From: Caecitellus pseudoparvulus
Lineage: Eukaryota; Bigyra: Bicosoecida
Length of the DNA: 64,000 nucleotides
NCBI GenBank assembly: GCA_965644315.1
Contig: CBFFRQ010000028.1
Coordinates: 118,994 to 182,993, forward strand
Direction of reading: 5' to 3'
Shown here: piece after piece, positions 21,895-33,534 of the stretch
Layout: each line of letters opens with the position of its first letter
Position numbering within the stretch: position 1 is the stretch's first letter
Translations under genes and position numbers: made by a program
Notes under the pieces: model-generated
What the model was told of the DNA's origin: nothing
The model's input: the letters and a program-made list of their open reading frames with translations, nothing else
Database searches by the model: none

Positions 21895-23646
21895 TCACGG
21901 CGTCCTCGGACTCTGGGCCACTCGCCACGTGATAGCTTGCTTGCGAGCAGACCAAGAGACTTCAGCACGGAGAAATGCACGCGCAACAATGCTTGCACCG
22001 ACAGGGCTGCTAAATGCTTCGCCCCCTGTCTGCGAGAAACCGACTGGGTCGCTTGGCAGGCTGCTGTGTTGCGTTGGAGCAACAGGGGTTGTGTCAGCTG
22101 CGTGCATGGCTGCGGAAATGCCTGGAAGCGTCCCACGCGGCGCTTCGAAGCCCAAGACAGGTAGGGCACCTGCATGTTCAAGTTCCACCTTTCGTCGTTC
22201 AGCTGCAGTGTTGGAGGGTGCCGCTGTCCGCGCCCTGGCCTGCTGTGACTCTTGCCAAGCAGTCAGGCAGCGCAGCGCGACAGCCTGGGCTTGCGCCTCA
22301 CCCCACGCCTGGGGGGGGCGTGAGCGGAAGTGCACGCTGGACCAAGCACGGCCCAGTATCTGTAGCACCGCCACAGCCCGAGGGGGGGGGGGGAGCGGGT
22401 TGAGGGATCCGGTGGTGGGCTGCAGCTCACCTAGCTCCACCGCAGAAAACTCAGCGCTCCCTGCCTCGCCCTCAGGCAGTCTGTCATCATCGTCGTCTGA
22501 GCCCCACTCGCCCCCGGCGTCCAACATATCAAACGCATCTTCGCTGCCAGCTGTCCCCGCGTCCAGGTCACACGGCGTCTCGCCAGGTCCCGTGTGCTGC
22601 GTTTCGACATCGCAGTCAGCTTGCCCAACTATGTTCCGCGCCCCGGCCAACCAACTCTGCAGCCAGGCTGCGTTCTCCGAAGCCCCATTCCGCTGCACCG
22701 CTGTCAACGCCCAGTCCAGGGGGTGGCTCCCAAAGATGTCGGAAAGCACGCCTTCCAATCGGATGTTGACTCCTCGTGCGCCAGCAGCCCGCTGAAACGC
22801 CAGCTCAGGTGCCACAGCGAGCTGCGCGGCAAGCAGCTGAGCGGTGACAGCTGGACGGCTGCGAATGATGGCAACTTGGAGAGGGGACTCTGTCAGCCCT
22901 GGGCTGTCCACACCTGCTCCCTGCGCTGCGACGGTCCTGTGCAGACCGTGCCCGGCAGTGGCACGGGCCCCCGCCTTCAGGAGCACTGCCACAACCCGCT
23001 CGTTTTCCAGACCATGCCCTCGGATCGCCCTGGACAGCGCTGTCTCGCCAAGCGAGCCCGCATGGTTGACGTGGTCTTTCAGCTTCTCTGCCGGGACAGC
23101 GGCGAGCAAGGCGGCCACGGCCGCAGAGGTGGCAGTGGAGCCGTCCGCCGCATGAATGAGGGCTGTGCGCCCACGATGGTCGACGTTGCAGACAGAGGAT
23201 GCTGCGCGGAGAATGGCAGCGCCTCCATGTGGGCCGCCACTGTGGGTTGCCGGGCCCAAATCGGCGTTGTGCCGCACCCATGCCATGAGCGGCGTCCTGC
23301 CAGCTGCGTCACGGGAGTCGGCCAGAGGTGCAGAGTGCTGGAGCAGGAGCTGGATGCAGTTGTGTGCCCCGAAAAAGCAAGCAAAGTGCAGCATGTTCTC
23401 CCCAGCAGTGGTCAGGGGCGCTGCCGCTTGCCACCCTGCAGCCAGCAAGCCAGCCAGGGTTTCGTGCCAGTCCATCTCGAGCACCACACGAGCGACAGCT
23501 CGCCTGACCAGGGGTGGAAAGCCTGCCACCTGCATGTGCAGGACCATGTCCCTCACTGCGCACCGGTCGTCCTCCCGCAGCGCCAGGAGGAGCTCCTCCA
23601 ACCCAGGCTGGTGCGGAAACTGCTGTGCATGTTGCGGTGCCTGCAT
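21895..23646 (-). CDS. Ankyrin-repeat protein
   Basis: Single exon, 583 aa from the ATG at 23646; the frame is open to 23778, but that start would lie inside the neighbouring gene. Four or more degenerate ankyrin repeats are visible: ENMLHFACFFGAHNCIQLLL, GRTPLMAWVRHN, GRTALIHAADG, and GETALSRAIRGHGLENERVV. These are followed by an acidic patch (WGSDDDDDRLPEGEAG) and a long disordered C-terminus. Ankyrin repeats bind proteins; nothing indicates the partner. The same strand carries another gene ending at 23775, about 128 nt upstream. Confidence 0.72.
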   Translation of the reverse strand: MQAPQHAQQFPHQPGLEELLLALREDDRCAVRDMVLHMQVAGFPPLVRRAVARVVLEMDWHETLAGLLAAGWQAAAPLTTAGENMLHFACFFGAHNCIQLLLQHSAPLADSRDAAGRTPLMAWVRHNADLGPATHSGGPHGGAAILRAASSVCNVDHRGRTALIHAADGSTATSAAVAALLAAVPAEKLKDHVNHAGSLGETALSRAIRGHGLENERVVAVLLKAGARATAGHGLHRTVAAQGAGVDSPGLTESPLQVAIIRSRPAVTAQLLAAQLAVAPELAFQRAAGARGVNIRLEGVLSDIFGSHPLDWALTAVQRNGASENAAWLQSWLAGARNIVGQADCDVETQHTGPGETPCDLDAGTAGSEDAFDMLDAGGEWGSDDDDDRLPEGEAGSAEFSAVELGELQPTTGSLNPLPPPPRAVAVLQILGRAWSSVHFRSRPPQAWGEAQAQAVALRCLTAWQESQQARARTAAPSNTAAERRKVELEHAGALPVLGFEAPRGTLPGISAAMHAADTTPVAPTQHSSLPSDPVGFSQTGGEAFSSPVGASIVARAFLRAEVSWSARKQAITWRVAQSPRTP

Positions 23647-23774
23647 GTTTGAAGGCCATCCGTGGATGCGAGGGGCGGCCAAGGGGAAAGTCTTTTGCGA
23701 AAAAAACTTGAATGGAGTGTATTGAGCAATTGCACTCCATGTGCACATCGTGATTGCGGCCACTGAGCGCAAGC

Positions 23775-26700
23775 TCATGTGGCTGCTGCAATGGTTGGCA
23801 GGCGGACAGCGGTGGACACGTCGGGAAGGGAAGGGAGCACATCGTCTGGCTCTTCGTCAAGTGGGATCACGGGGAAGGAAAGCTTGGCGATCGGGACTGG
23901 CTTTGGCAGCGGAGGACGGATGCGTGGGGGCACGGGAACCTTCGCCAGGTCCACGCGGATGACAGGCACGAAGCCGAGCGCCGCGGCAGCCTTGTCAAGG
24001 GGGGTCGGGTCCCGCTGCACCACAGCAAAGGAATCTCCAACGAGAGCTGCAGCTGTTGCAGTGTCCTCTGCCGCACGTCGAAGCACCTTTGGCGTGGGCG
24101 GGCCGAGTGAGTCTGCTCCCGGCGTAGTAGGCTCTTCCCCTCCGAAGCTAGGCGTGAGTTGGGGCAGCAGCGCTGCCTCGGACCACGTCCGGGGTCGACA
24201 GGGCCCCTTGCCGGCCTTGTTCGTGATTGAGACACACAAAGGGCCTTGTGCGGCGTCAAGGAGCTCCCCTGTCTGGGCTCGGGCGGAGATGCTGAGCGTG
24301 GAGCCGATGGACGTGTCCCGCGACACTTGGGGAGTGGGGGCCTCGCCACTCGGGTCGCCAACGCTGGAGCCAGCCCCCCCCCCAGCCTGATCGGGTGTCT
24401 CTGCGCTCGCACCAGTGACATGGATGGGCAAAGTCAGGGAAATGCTCAAGCTTTGCCCGAATGGGGTGGCGCTTGCACGCCCAAGAGTTTCCTCTGTCAA
24501 ACTCGAAAACGCGGCAAGCGGCAAGCTGCTCGTCGAAAACACTGATTCCGATCGGTACGGTTCACCAGGCGTGATGGAACGCCCTGGTAGGGCACCGCCA
24601 CTGAAGCTCGATCCGTCGCCGGGTGCCAAGCTTTCTTGCGCGAACTCCACAGAGTTTGAGACGAGGCGCCCGATGGGAAGGTACTGAACCTCGGCGCAAC
24701 CACTGCTGTCAGCCACCCCGGGGTGTGGAGGGCCACAGGGGTCGCCGGACTTGCCGCTGAGCAGGACACTCTGCAGTGCTGCCAAGGCCATGGCGGGATG
24801 GTGCAGCGCAGCCGACGGCCCAGGCGCAGACTTCACTTGCCCCCACGCTGCAACAGTGAGTGCCGTGAATGTCTCTGGTGCGCCTGCCAACTTTTCATCC
24901 CGCAGCTCGTGGCGGAGCAGCCAATGCGCGAGGGTATATGCTGTGGGCACCGAGACATGGAAGGCGCACGCTTGGAGCATGCACCCCTCTACTACGCCCA
25001 ACGCGTGACCCAGCGCGGCCTTTGTACTTTTGCGCACAGAAGATGTCACCGTTTGCCAAGCTGCACGCAGGGCTCGTGACCTGTCTTGCCACGTGCGAGG
25101 GTCAAACTTTGCCTGCATGACGTCAGCGAAGCCGAAAGGCAGACCTGCTTGTCGCAGCCCCAGCGCGACGCAGACGTAGTCATTCAGCACAGGGTTGTTC
25201 GCCACTTGAGCAGCGTGCGCGCCGGCATGAAGAACAGCTCTGAATGACTCCAGCAGCAAGTACAGCTCCCCATCCCCTTGCACGACTGTGCGAGTGTTGC
25301 CGACTTCCTCGCACGCATCAGCGGCGGCTTCCAGAATGTCCAGGCTGTCCGTCACTCCCTTTATGCACGTGCCGTGCGCCGCCAGCTCTTGTGCAGCAAC
25401 TGCAGGGTTCAAGGCCGCCTCCGAGCAGGCGTGAATGAAGGCAAGTGTGGCATCTGCCCTTGTCGAAACTGTGTGGCAAGCGCGGGTCGGCGTCCGTGGC
25501 AGTGCTGGAGTGGGAGGCGACTTTGAGCAGGGCGGCATGTTTTGAGCGTCGCCTGACGCTGACGACACTCACTCTGCCTGCTCGATTCCAGCACGCTCCG
25601 GACGAGCTCCAGAGGCTGGGCTAGCACCTCGCAAAGCATGAACTTGACGCCTTCCACCAACTCGCTGCTCCTGAGCGAACCGCTGTCCTTCACTGCAGAG
25701 GAAAGAAAAGGCGGAGTACTCTCAAACTGCAGGCAAGGATGTAACGCGCTGAAAACTGGCAGCACTTCACTCCACTTGCCGCTCGCCAACGCGAGCTGCC
25801 GTGGCAGCCTGCACAGCATCCTTGCAGGACCTCATGCATGCCGTGCTCGGCCCAGCCAGCAAGCAAGGGTGACTACAGTTGACGCACAGTGACGCAAGCC
25901 ACGTTTGCGCTGCCCCACCACGCCACTGCACACGTGGTGGCGAAGCAGCGGGCCGCACGGCTTTCTGCCGCACAAAGCACGTACCCGCGAGCACATACGC
26001 AGACACTGCGTGTAGGAGTAGCACAAAGGGGACTCCTTCGTCTTCATACTGCTGGGCTGGTAAGGTTTTGCAGTGCTGCGCCACGCCATGCGTTGTCTGT
26101 TGCGTCCAGGACTTCACCGCGGACTCCCAATCTGCGCCAGTCACCCTGCAATGCTCCGCGGAGAGCGCCGCCTCGTGCTCTTGAAGCACACCTTCCTGCC
26201 AATTTGGTGATGTAAATGCCTTGTCGAGGATCTGTGGCGCGAGGAGCTCCTCCGCAGCGTTCAGGCATCGCGCATGAAGGCCAAGCGGATGCAAAGCGTC
26301 CGCACCCTTGCAGCTGTGAAGACGACGCCGTCGTCCCCGCCTTTCACGGTGCGAGTGTGCAGTGACACCAGCATGCCCAAGACGGCTGCTCTGTGAATCC
26401 TGTAGGTGCCGTTCCACTCGTCGGGGAGCGCGGTAGAGGGCGTTTGAGGCGCCTCGCCCTGCTCAAAGCACTGCGCAACCAGCGCAGGGAAGGAAACTGC
26501 GTCCATGCGCCTTGCCACTGATGCAAGAAGGCTCGGAACCTCAGAGATCGGGTGATCACATGCACCACATGAGGGTGGGGGGTGGTGGATGTTCGATTCG
26601 TCGCGTGGGCCAGCTGGAAGTTCAGCGGCGGTTATGATGTGCTGCGGCGGAGCTGTTGATGTGCTCCGTGTGATGCTGCAGCTGCGGCAGGTGCAGGGCT

Positions 26701-26785
26701 CCTCCGCAAACATGCATGTGAGGAGCGCTGCCACTTGCAGATAGCCGCTGATGCACGCAAAATCATGTTCACGGATCCCAGTCAT
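23775..26785 (-). CDS. Unrecognised 892-aa protein
   Basis: Four exons, 26785-26306, 26231-25999, 25808-25573 and 25504-23775, keep one open frame and sum to 893 codons. Introns are 74, 190 and 68 nt with GTGCGG, GTATGT and GTGAGT donors. The first ~600 residues look alpha-helical (for example EGVKFMLCEVLAQPLELVRS and LYLLLESFRAVLHAGAHAAQ), as in a helical-repeat scaffold; the rest is Ser/Pro/Gly-rich. I recognise no family. The start codon is 117 nt from the divergent glutamate 5-kinase start, so the two share a promoter region. Confidence 0.6.
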
Positions 26786-26902
26786 CCGTATCTTTCCTTT
26801 GTCCGCAGACCGACTTGCAGGCCAGCATTTGTGGCCGTACAGACTGGCCGGCGCTGTGCAGAACTTTGTGCGGAATTCGAGCGCTGCTGGTCACCACGCG
26901 TC

Positions 26903-28335
26903 ATGGCTGCCTCTCAGGCTATTGTGGTCGTGAAGGTGGGCACGTCAAGCCTGATCCACCCTGAGAAGGCGACTGTCAAGGTGCCTGCCATTGCGGCTGT
27001 CGTGGAGACGGTTTGCGAGCTGCAAGAGGCCGGTTGGAGAGTGGTGCTGGTATCGTCTGGCGCCGTCGGCGTCGGCTGCACCAAGCTGAAGGTAAAGCAG
27101 CGCCCCACTGAGCTCCCCAAGCTCCAGGCTCTTGCCGCAGTAGGGCAGTGCCACCTCATGCACCTGTATGATAGCTTCCTTTCCCTGTCAGGCCGCACGG
27201 CGGCGCAGGTGTTGATGTCGGCGCACGTGCTGTCAGACCGAGAAAGCCACAGCGCCGCGACGTCCACGCTGCAGGCGCTGCTGGACATGCCAAACGTGAT
27301 CCCGATCGTGAACGAAAACGACACGACGGCGCACCAGGAGCTGCGCGTGGGCGACAACGACACGCTCAGCGCCCTCGTCGCGTCCATGGTGCATGCCCGA
27401 GCCCTGGTGCTGGTGACCGACGTGGACGCCCTGTGCACCGCCAACCCCTCCCTGGACCCCGCAGCTGTGCCTATTCGCACTGTACCAGCTGATGCCATCA
27501 CCCACCTCCGGCAGCAGCTGCTGCAAGGCGTCACGCCTCTGTCGCTCCCGAGCAGTGGCAGCGACGCCGGCGCAGCAGTCAGCGAGACCCTGGCCTCCTC
27601 GGACAGCGCCCCCTCGGCAGCAGGCTCAGGCGGCACCCAGTGGGGCACGGGTGGCATGCAGACCAAGCTGCAGTCTGCGTCGCTGGCAGCGGCGAGTGGC
27701 ACGGTCACTGCCATCGTTAGCAACGCGGCGCTGGGCAGCATCGTGTCGGCGCTGCAGGACGTCTTTGGAGCGCCTGGTTCAGAGTTCACCCCCCTCGACG
27801 AAGTGACGTCCCGCTGTGCCGCGCAGAGCTTCGGCACATGGTGCCTGCCGTCCGCTGCGTCCCAGAGCCGGACTCTCAACGCTCACAAGCGGTGGGTGCT
27901 GTCTCTCACGCCCATGGGCGCTGTGCGTGTGGACGCAGGCGCAGCAACTGCAGTGTGCGCCAAGAAGAGCCTGTTTGCTGCAGGCTGCAAGGGGATCTCT
28001 GGGGCCTGGAACGCTTCGGTGCGTGCGCACGTGTCCGCGGATGCCTGCCCTAGGCCAGCCTGTTGCCTGCTCTTGGGAACGCTAGCATAGCATTGCGCAC
28101 TACGCCCTGCAGCGCGCCCAACACGAGCACCACGCGCTATCTGTCGCAGGATGTTGTGAGAATTATTCGAGACAGCGACGGCGTGGAGCTGGGACGTGGC
28201 CTTGTGTCTCTATCATCCGCAGACCTTGAAAAGGTTCTCGGCCAAGACAGCAGCACCTTCTCCGCAGCGCTGGGCTTCCAAGCGCCCGAAGCTCTTGCAC
28301 ACCGCCGAAACATCGCTCTCCTAGTCCAAGCATGA
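26903..28335 (+). CDS. proB: Glutamate 5-kinase with PUA domain (proline synthesis)
   Basis: Two exons, 26903-28018 and 28150-28335, give 433 aa. The amino-acid-kinase domain shows VVKVGTSSL, LVSSGAVGVG, PIVNENDTTAH, GDNDTLSALVA and LVTDVDALC, and the GTGGMQTKLQSA loop that binds phosphate. The second exon completes a C-terminal PUA domain (GRGLVSLSSADLEKVLG, HRRNIALL). The enzyme phosphorylates glutamate to gamma-glutamyl phosphate, the first step of proline synthesis. It stands alone, unlike the plant/animal P5CS fusion with gamma-glutamyl phosphate reductase, so a separate reductase is expected elsewhere. An insertion of about 35 residues rich in Ser/Ala lies before the GTGGM loop. Confidence 0.93.
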
Positions 28336-28654
28336 TTATGTTCATGCTGTGCGGATGCAAGACCCCCTGCATGCGTCCTAGCAAAGATTGTGGGGTTGGC
28401 GTGGCAGCTGGTCAAGCGTTTCGCCGCCGCACTCACGCCGCAAACTGCGCTGATGAGCGAAAGAGTGCCCGCCCTTGAGCGCAAGTGCCTCGGTTGTGGA
28501 AGCACTGGTGATGCAGAAATCCATTGGACAGTGAAAGGCAAACATTTAGCCTGGGCATGCCAAGCAGGCACAGCATGACAGGCAGGCAGGCTCCTGCTGA
28601 TGCGGAAGAGCTGGCTGGCGAAGGCAGCATGTTGGTTCTCACAGCTCTTGGTGG
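28336..28654. other. Convergent intergenic region, 319 bp
   Basis: Separates the end of the glutamate 5-kinase gene (+) from the end of the unrecognised 900-aa gene (-). I see no coding exon, RNA gene or repeat. It is presumably 3' UTR for both. Confidence 0.4.
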
Positions 28655-31600
28655 TCACCCTTCATGACTTGGAGAATGAACGAGGGTGGTCGGACTTTCA
28701 GTGAGCACGCTGGAGGTCCCCAGTTCAGCACAGACGTGCAAGAGCAGCTCCGCTGATCGCTGGCACCGTGGACTTGGCCGCAGGGGGCGCCTCCGCTTCG
28801 CTGGCTCGTCTGCTGACGAAGCTTGTGGGCTGTCCATGGATCGTTTGCACCCACCCACTCTAGCACAGGGAGAGGGTGCCGACTCGGACTCTTTGGAGGC
28901 GGCAGGGGCTGCGGCGAGTTCCAAAGACGGTGCGCCGCCGCGTTCAGCGCTCCCCTGGCCGGTGCAAAGGGCGCCTCCAGATGCCGACGCAGCAGCCGAT
29001 GCAGGTTGGTATAGCATCTGTAAGGGGAGCATTCCCTCCAAGTGGCTTTCGTGGTGTGTCGTAGCCGGTAGCTTGCTGGGCGGCACGCCGTTACGAGAAC
29101 TCCCATTCCTGCCGCACGGGGAGCTGTGCACAGGCAACGCTATACTGCGCGAGGCAGCCACCTCTGAAGGGTTTACGCCATCTGATTCCGTGTCTTTGCT
29201 TGACAGACAAATGGGCAGGTATAAGGTGACAGACAGCTGCTCGTGCTGGTGCAGTATGGACTGACCAGTCTCGTCTGGGTGGCTGCCTGCGGAGTCTGAC
29301 CCCGTCCCAAGCCCCGAGCTGGTGCGCTCCAGCGCCTGCACAGGACCATGCTGCCCAGAAGGCTTCAACATCGCTGCCACTGAGGCCAAGGTATCCGCTG
29401 GAACACCGTCCGCAGCAGTGCTATCCTCCACATTCGCTTCAAGAGTGCTGCGGCTTCGAGCCGGCTCATGCGGGTTTTCAGGCTGGTAACCCTCCGTTGA
29501 GCCACCAAGCACTCGCCCTAGACTTTCGAAGGCAAGGGCACAAGAGTCTAGTGCGCTGGCTGGCGAAGAAGCATCGTAGCACGATTGCCAGACAGCCTCG
29601 GACAGAGTCGAGACAGGAATGCGCTGGGTGCTTGCCGAAGCGTTTGCGGCAACCATGACAAGATCGTGGGCTGATGGGGCCGCCCACGCTTCGGCAAGCT
29701 CAGAGACAAGCTTTTTCTGTGAGAATTACAGCCAGGCACTTGCTGTGTGGCACTGCTGGGCTCGGTCAACGTAGGGCGCCCTCACCTGCAAGCTAGCCAG
29801 TACAGGCTGATAGGCGGCGAACAACAAGCGCTTGATGTCTTGCATGGTGTCTTCAAAAGCGTGGCCACTTCCCGTTGCACTCATGCCCTGCGAAGAGCAG
29901 CAGCGGCACGCAGGGGTACTTGGTGGTGGGCCCGCGACGCGGAGGCGACGGAATGTGAAACGCACAAGCAGCTGAAGCATCCGCGTGATGCTTTGCTCCC
30001 ATGAGGGTAGTCTCCCTGCTGTGCTGACAAGCTCGTGTAAAATGGGGCTGCTAGCGATTGCGCTTGCACACCTTACTTCCTCCTTCTTTCGCTCTAACGA
30101 GCGAGCCAGGTTCGGCAGCTCGGCAACCACTGCCCGCACGTGCTCTGGCAGCACCGCGCGCGCACGCACACCCGCAGCTTGGGCGGTATTCGTCACTCCT
30201 TCAGCGTGGTGCCCAATGTGTAGGGCAACTGCTGCAGCGTGCAAAGCGGGAATGGTGCCCTTCCCAAAGGTTTCGTCAACCACGCCCTGCCAGCACGCCG
30301 AAGGGCTGAACCAACGAGTGACGCCTGCACAGAGGGGCAGATGAGGAGCTGACATGGAACGTCGTTCAGAGCTGGTGTATGACCATGCTGTCCGGGTAAC
30401 CTGGCCTGTCCTCGACGTGGCGCATGCGAAACTCACACATTTGGCTCGAGCGCAGCAATTTGGCCAACAGCGGGACGGGAAGGTCTGTCACCTCTGCCAA
30501 GATGCATCTCACAAGGTGCTCCATGCTCGCGTGGTGCGGGTCGCCACCTGTCAACTTGCCTGCGAGAGCTCAGGTGGCGCGGGTCAATGGGCGCGCCTCA
30601 CAAAGGGCAGGTGTGGCCCAACTCACTCGAGAGGCACAACGCAGCCAGGCCCTGGGCGAGAATGGCGATGGGCAACGCGTGGTCAGGGGAAACCATAGGC
30701 AGGGAATCGTGCCAACCTGTGACAGAGTGCAGGGCTTGAGCGAAGGACGAGCTCAGCACTAGAATGTGCTGCCCCCCGCTCCACGTCGCGGCGGACAGCG
30801 CTGCCGCTTCACCCTCCCACGCCGCCCGGGAACAAAGGTGGTCCATGATCTGTGCAGCCAGCAAGCGCAGGTGTGCACAATGTGGGCCTTTACCTGGCAC
30901 AAACAGCGGCAGCTCGGCTTACCATGACAGCCCTGCAGGCCAGGGAGCTCGCCAGTTGAGCCTGGCCTGGCCCGGAGGAGGAGCATGGGGAGAAACCGGG
31001 CAGCTTGGCATCGGACCAGCAGGCTTCAGCCGCCGCCCGAAGCCAGGCCGCACAGGCCTGACGATACGAGGACCACCACATGTTCTTGTGGACCACCCCC
31101 GCCTTGTCGGCGTGGCTTGCGGCGCAGGCTGCCTGGTGCACCATGACCTGAAGCAGCTGCTGATGCCGCACTGCCGCCATGTGGCGTGTCAACGCAGATG
31201 TCCACTCGCCACCACTTGTGCCCGCTTCTTCTGGCACTCCAGAGCAGGGGTGTCCAGGAGTTGCAGCAAGTGGTCCTTCCATCAAGTCCTCGCTTGCCCC
31301 GGAGCGAATGCCACAAGCGCCCGGCCTCGGCAGCTGCTGTGGTGCAGGCGCCGTGGAAGTCCAGCGCGCTGCCGCTCTTCCTCAGAAAGGAGAGGAGTTG
31401 CAGCCCAGTGGAAGTGAACCAGGGCGGGCACTTCCCTACAGCCTGATCGGACCCGGTGAAGGGGAAACCAACGTGATCGAACGGGTCGACCTCCCTTACT
31501 TGGCGAAATGGGGCGACGAGGGGGCTGGCTGCTGACGTGGCAGTGGCTCTCAACCATGTGAAGTGGTGAATGCTACTTGGCGGCCAGGGTCTGCGGAGTC

Positions 31601-31887
31601 GCACTGGCAGCCTTCAAAAAGCGGGTGAGAAGTGTTGGGCCCCGCAAAGTGGCGGGCCAGGTGCTGTGAAGAAGGGGTGAGATCTGCTGCTCCAGGTGGG
31701 GGCTTGAGCAGCTGATGTCAAGGGTAGGTGTGACGGGACAGCATGATGGCGGAGTGGTGGGCCCACTTCTCTGCCATGCCGCCTCACGTCAGCTGACTCA
31801 CCTCTGCAGCCCAAGAGCGCTGTTGCTCTGCATAGGAGGAATGCAGTGCCTATGGACAAGGAGCTTGGGGCCGCCATACTGCAGCAT
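28655..31887 (-). CDS. Unrecognised ~900-aa helical protein
   Basis: Eight exons fit one frame: 31887-31802, 31711-31577, 31524-31440, 31336-30923, 30849-30627, 30559-30401, 30324-29786 and 29716-28655, totalling 901 codons. Exon phases agree at every junction, though the first three exons and the true start are less certain; coding-like sequence continues to about 31985. The middle is helical with many Leu/Ala/Trp (VHKNMWWSSYRQACAAWLRA; SWEQSITRMLQLLVRF). The C-terminal 300 residues are disordered and contain a basic cluster (AKRRRPLRPSPR) that could be a nuclear signal. No family is recognised. Confidence 0.58.
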
Positions 31888-32033
31888 CCCGGGTAAAGTG
31901 CCACATGCCTTGTGCAGTGTCGCAGCAGAGTTCACAATTTGGCCATCAACTAGCACTGCCGCGCGCTTTGGCGCTTCCTTCACCTTCCTTGAGCCAGAGC
32001 CAAGACTGGGCGTTGTTACATGCTTTCACAGCC

Positions 32034-33278
32034 ATGCTGGGCGCTTGGTGTCGCGTAAATCTTCGGCGTGGCGCTGAGCAAGCACGAAGGAGGACCGTGA
32101 GGCGGCAGCTGACCACGTCACTTCCACGCCGGGCACGGCTTGTAGACGCTTCCGGACGGGAATATGAAGTACCCGACGCGCTGGTGAGTAGGCAGGCAAT
32201 TCAGATGCCTGATGTAGCTTGAATTACCGCCCTTTCTGCTCACGGGTGCCCAGGTAGCCACAATGAGGGATGATAAGGTGCCGCCTCTGCTGGCGATACT
32301 TGGTGCTGGCGGCCTTGTGCCCTACGCCTTCTACGCGGCTTCTATCGGCGGGGATGAGGAGCAGGATGGTAACAACTATGGCGCTCAGCTGCTGCATTGG
32401 ATCAAGGCGCGCACAGGAATCGATCTGGGCCTGTTCGAGGCGGCCGACACGTTCGAGGTGCGTTTCGTAAGCGTTTCAGCCATGGGACACTTCGTCAGCG
32501 AGGCAGCTCCGCCCCCGCCCCCGCAGGCAAGGCACCATTTGCTGTCTTACTCGGCATGCATTGTGAGCTTTATGGCTGCCATCCACTGGGGAGCTGCCAT
32601 GGCGAGTCCGGTGTACCGCCCTGGTGAGTCGGCTGTGGTACCCTGTCCAAACCAAGCCTGGCGCACGCCACCTTCACCGTGCGGCCGCTCGCAGGCATGT
32701 ACCTTTTTTCTGTCGTCCCACCTGTGCTATGTTGGCTGTCCCTGAACATGTCCCAGCTGTCCATGGGGGCTGAGGGCGATGGGGCCGGGGAAGGCAAGGC
32801 AGCCTCAACGCTGAAGCTGGGCGCACGCCTGGGCACATGGGACATCCCCCTCGTCAACGCATTCGTCATCCACACCGCCTGCCATGTTGGTGCGTAGCCA
32901 GTGCGTGCGTCAGTGTTGGCTGGGACGCCGCCACCCTTTCCCCCGTCACGCCACAGTGACTTTCGTCCGGGACACGGATGCCATAAAGGCCAGCGTCATG
33001 CCGCAGTGGTACCGCAAACTGCGCGTGCCGCTCGCGGGAGGGGCCGTGGCTTCCCTCATTGCCGCCATGGCCCTCATCGCCACTACGTGCGTGTTTGAGG
33101 AAGTGCGCTGTGTTGCTGCCTTGCCCACCTGCGTCTTCCGTCCGCTCCCCACAGGCCGGAGGCTGCGGCAGAGGACGCTTTCCTCCGCAAGCGGTACTTC
33201 AAGCAGCCAGATGTGGTGTATGAGGAGTACGCAAGGAGCCAGCAGGGACGTGATGAAGGCACGAACGCTTCCCGATGA
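32034..33278 (+). CDS. DUF3429 / TMEM69-like membrane protein, probably mitochondrial
   Basis: Six exons: 32034-32183, 32254-32457, 32527-32623, 32695-32889, 32957-33086 and 33155-33278, giving 299 aa. The N-terminus is Arg-rich without acidic residues for ~35 aa (LRRGAEQARRRTVRRQLTTS), like a mitochondrial presequence. Hydrophobic segments follow: LLAILGAGGLVPYAFYAA, SYSACIVSFMAAIHWGAAM, LFSVVPPVLCWLSL and a last one ending ASLIAAMALIATT. The inner segments match the DUF3429 pattern (LSF-hydrophobic-HWG, then VVPP/LP). The biochemical role of this family is not established. Intron 2 (32458-32526) is 69 nt and readable in frame. Confidence 0.82.
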
Positions 33279-33534
33279 GGTCCTTGCGCCGACACGAAAT
33301 CCAGCGATCCATGCAAGCCCTTGAGGCGCTGCAGCTACTTGCTACCCCACGGCGAACACGGCCCTTCAAAAATGAAAAGTATATTATATTTTTAGAGTGC
33401 TGTTAGCTGACTCACTTCCCTCTGGTTCTCTGCTCGACGTGTGCTTTGAGCTCGTTTGTGGGCGCCTGTTCAATTTCCGCACACGCACTCCAGCGGCCTT
33501 CCCTGGCTGACCACTCCACGAGACAGCATCCACG

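Noticed and set aside
22381-22394. G-run near 22388 as a possible frameshift or assembly error in the ankyrin gene
   Set aside because: Read on the minus strand it encodes a short proline run and the frame stays open on both sides, so no error is needed.
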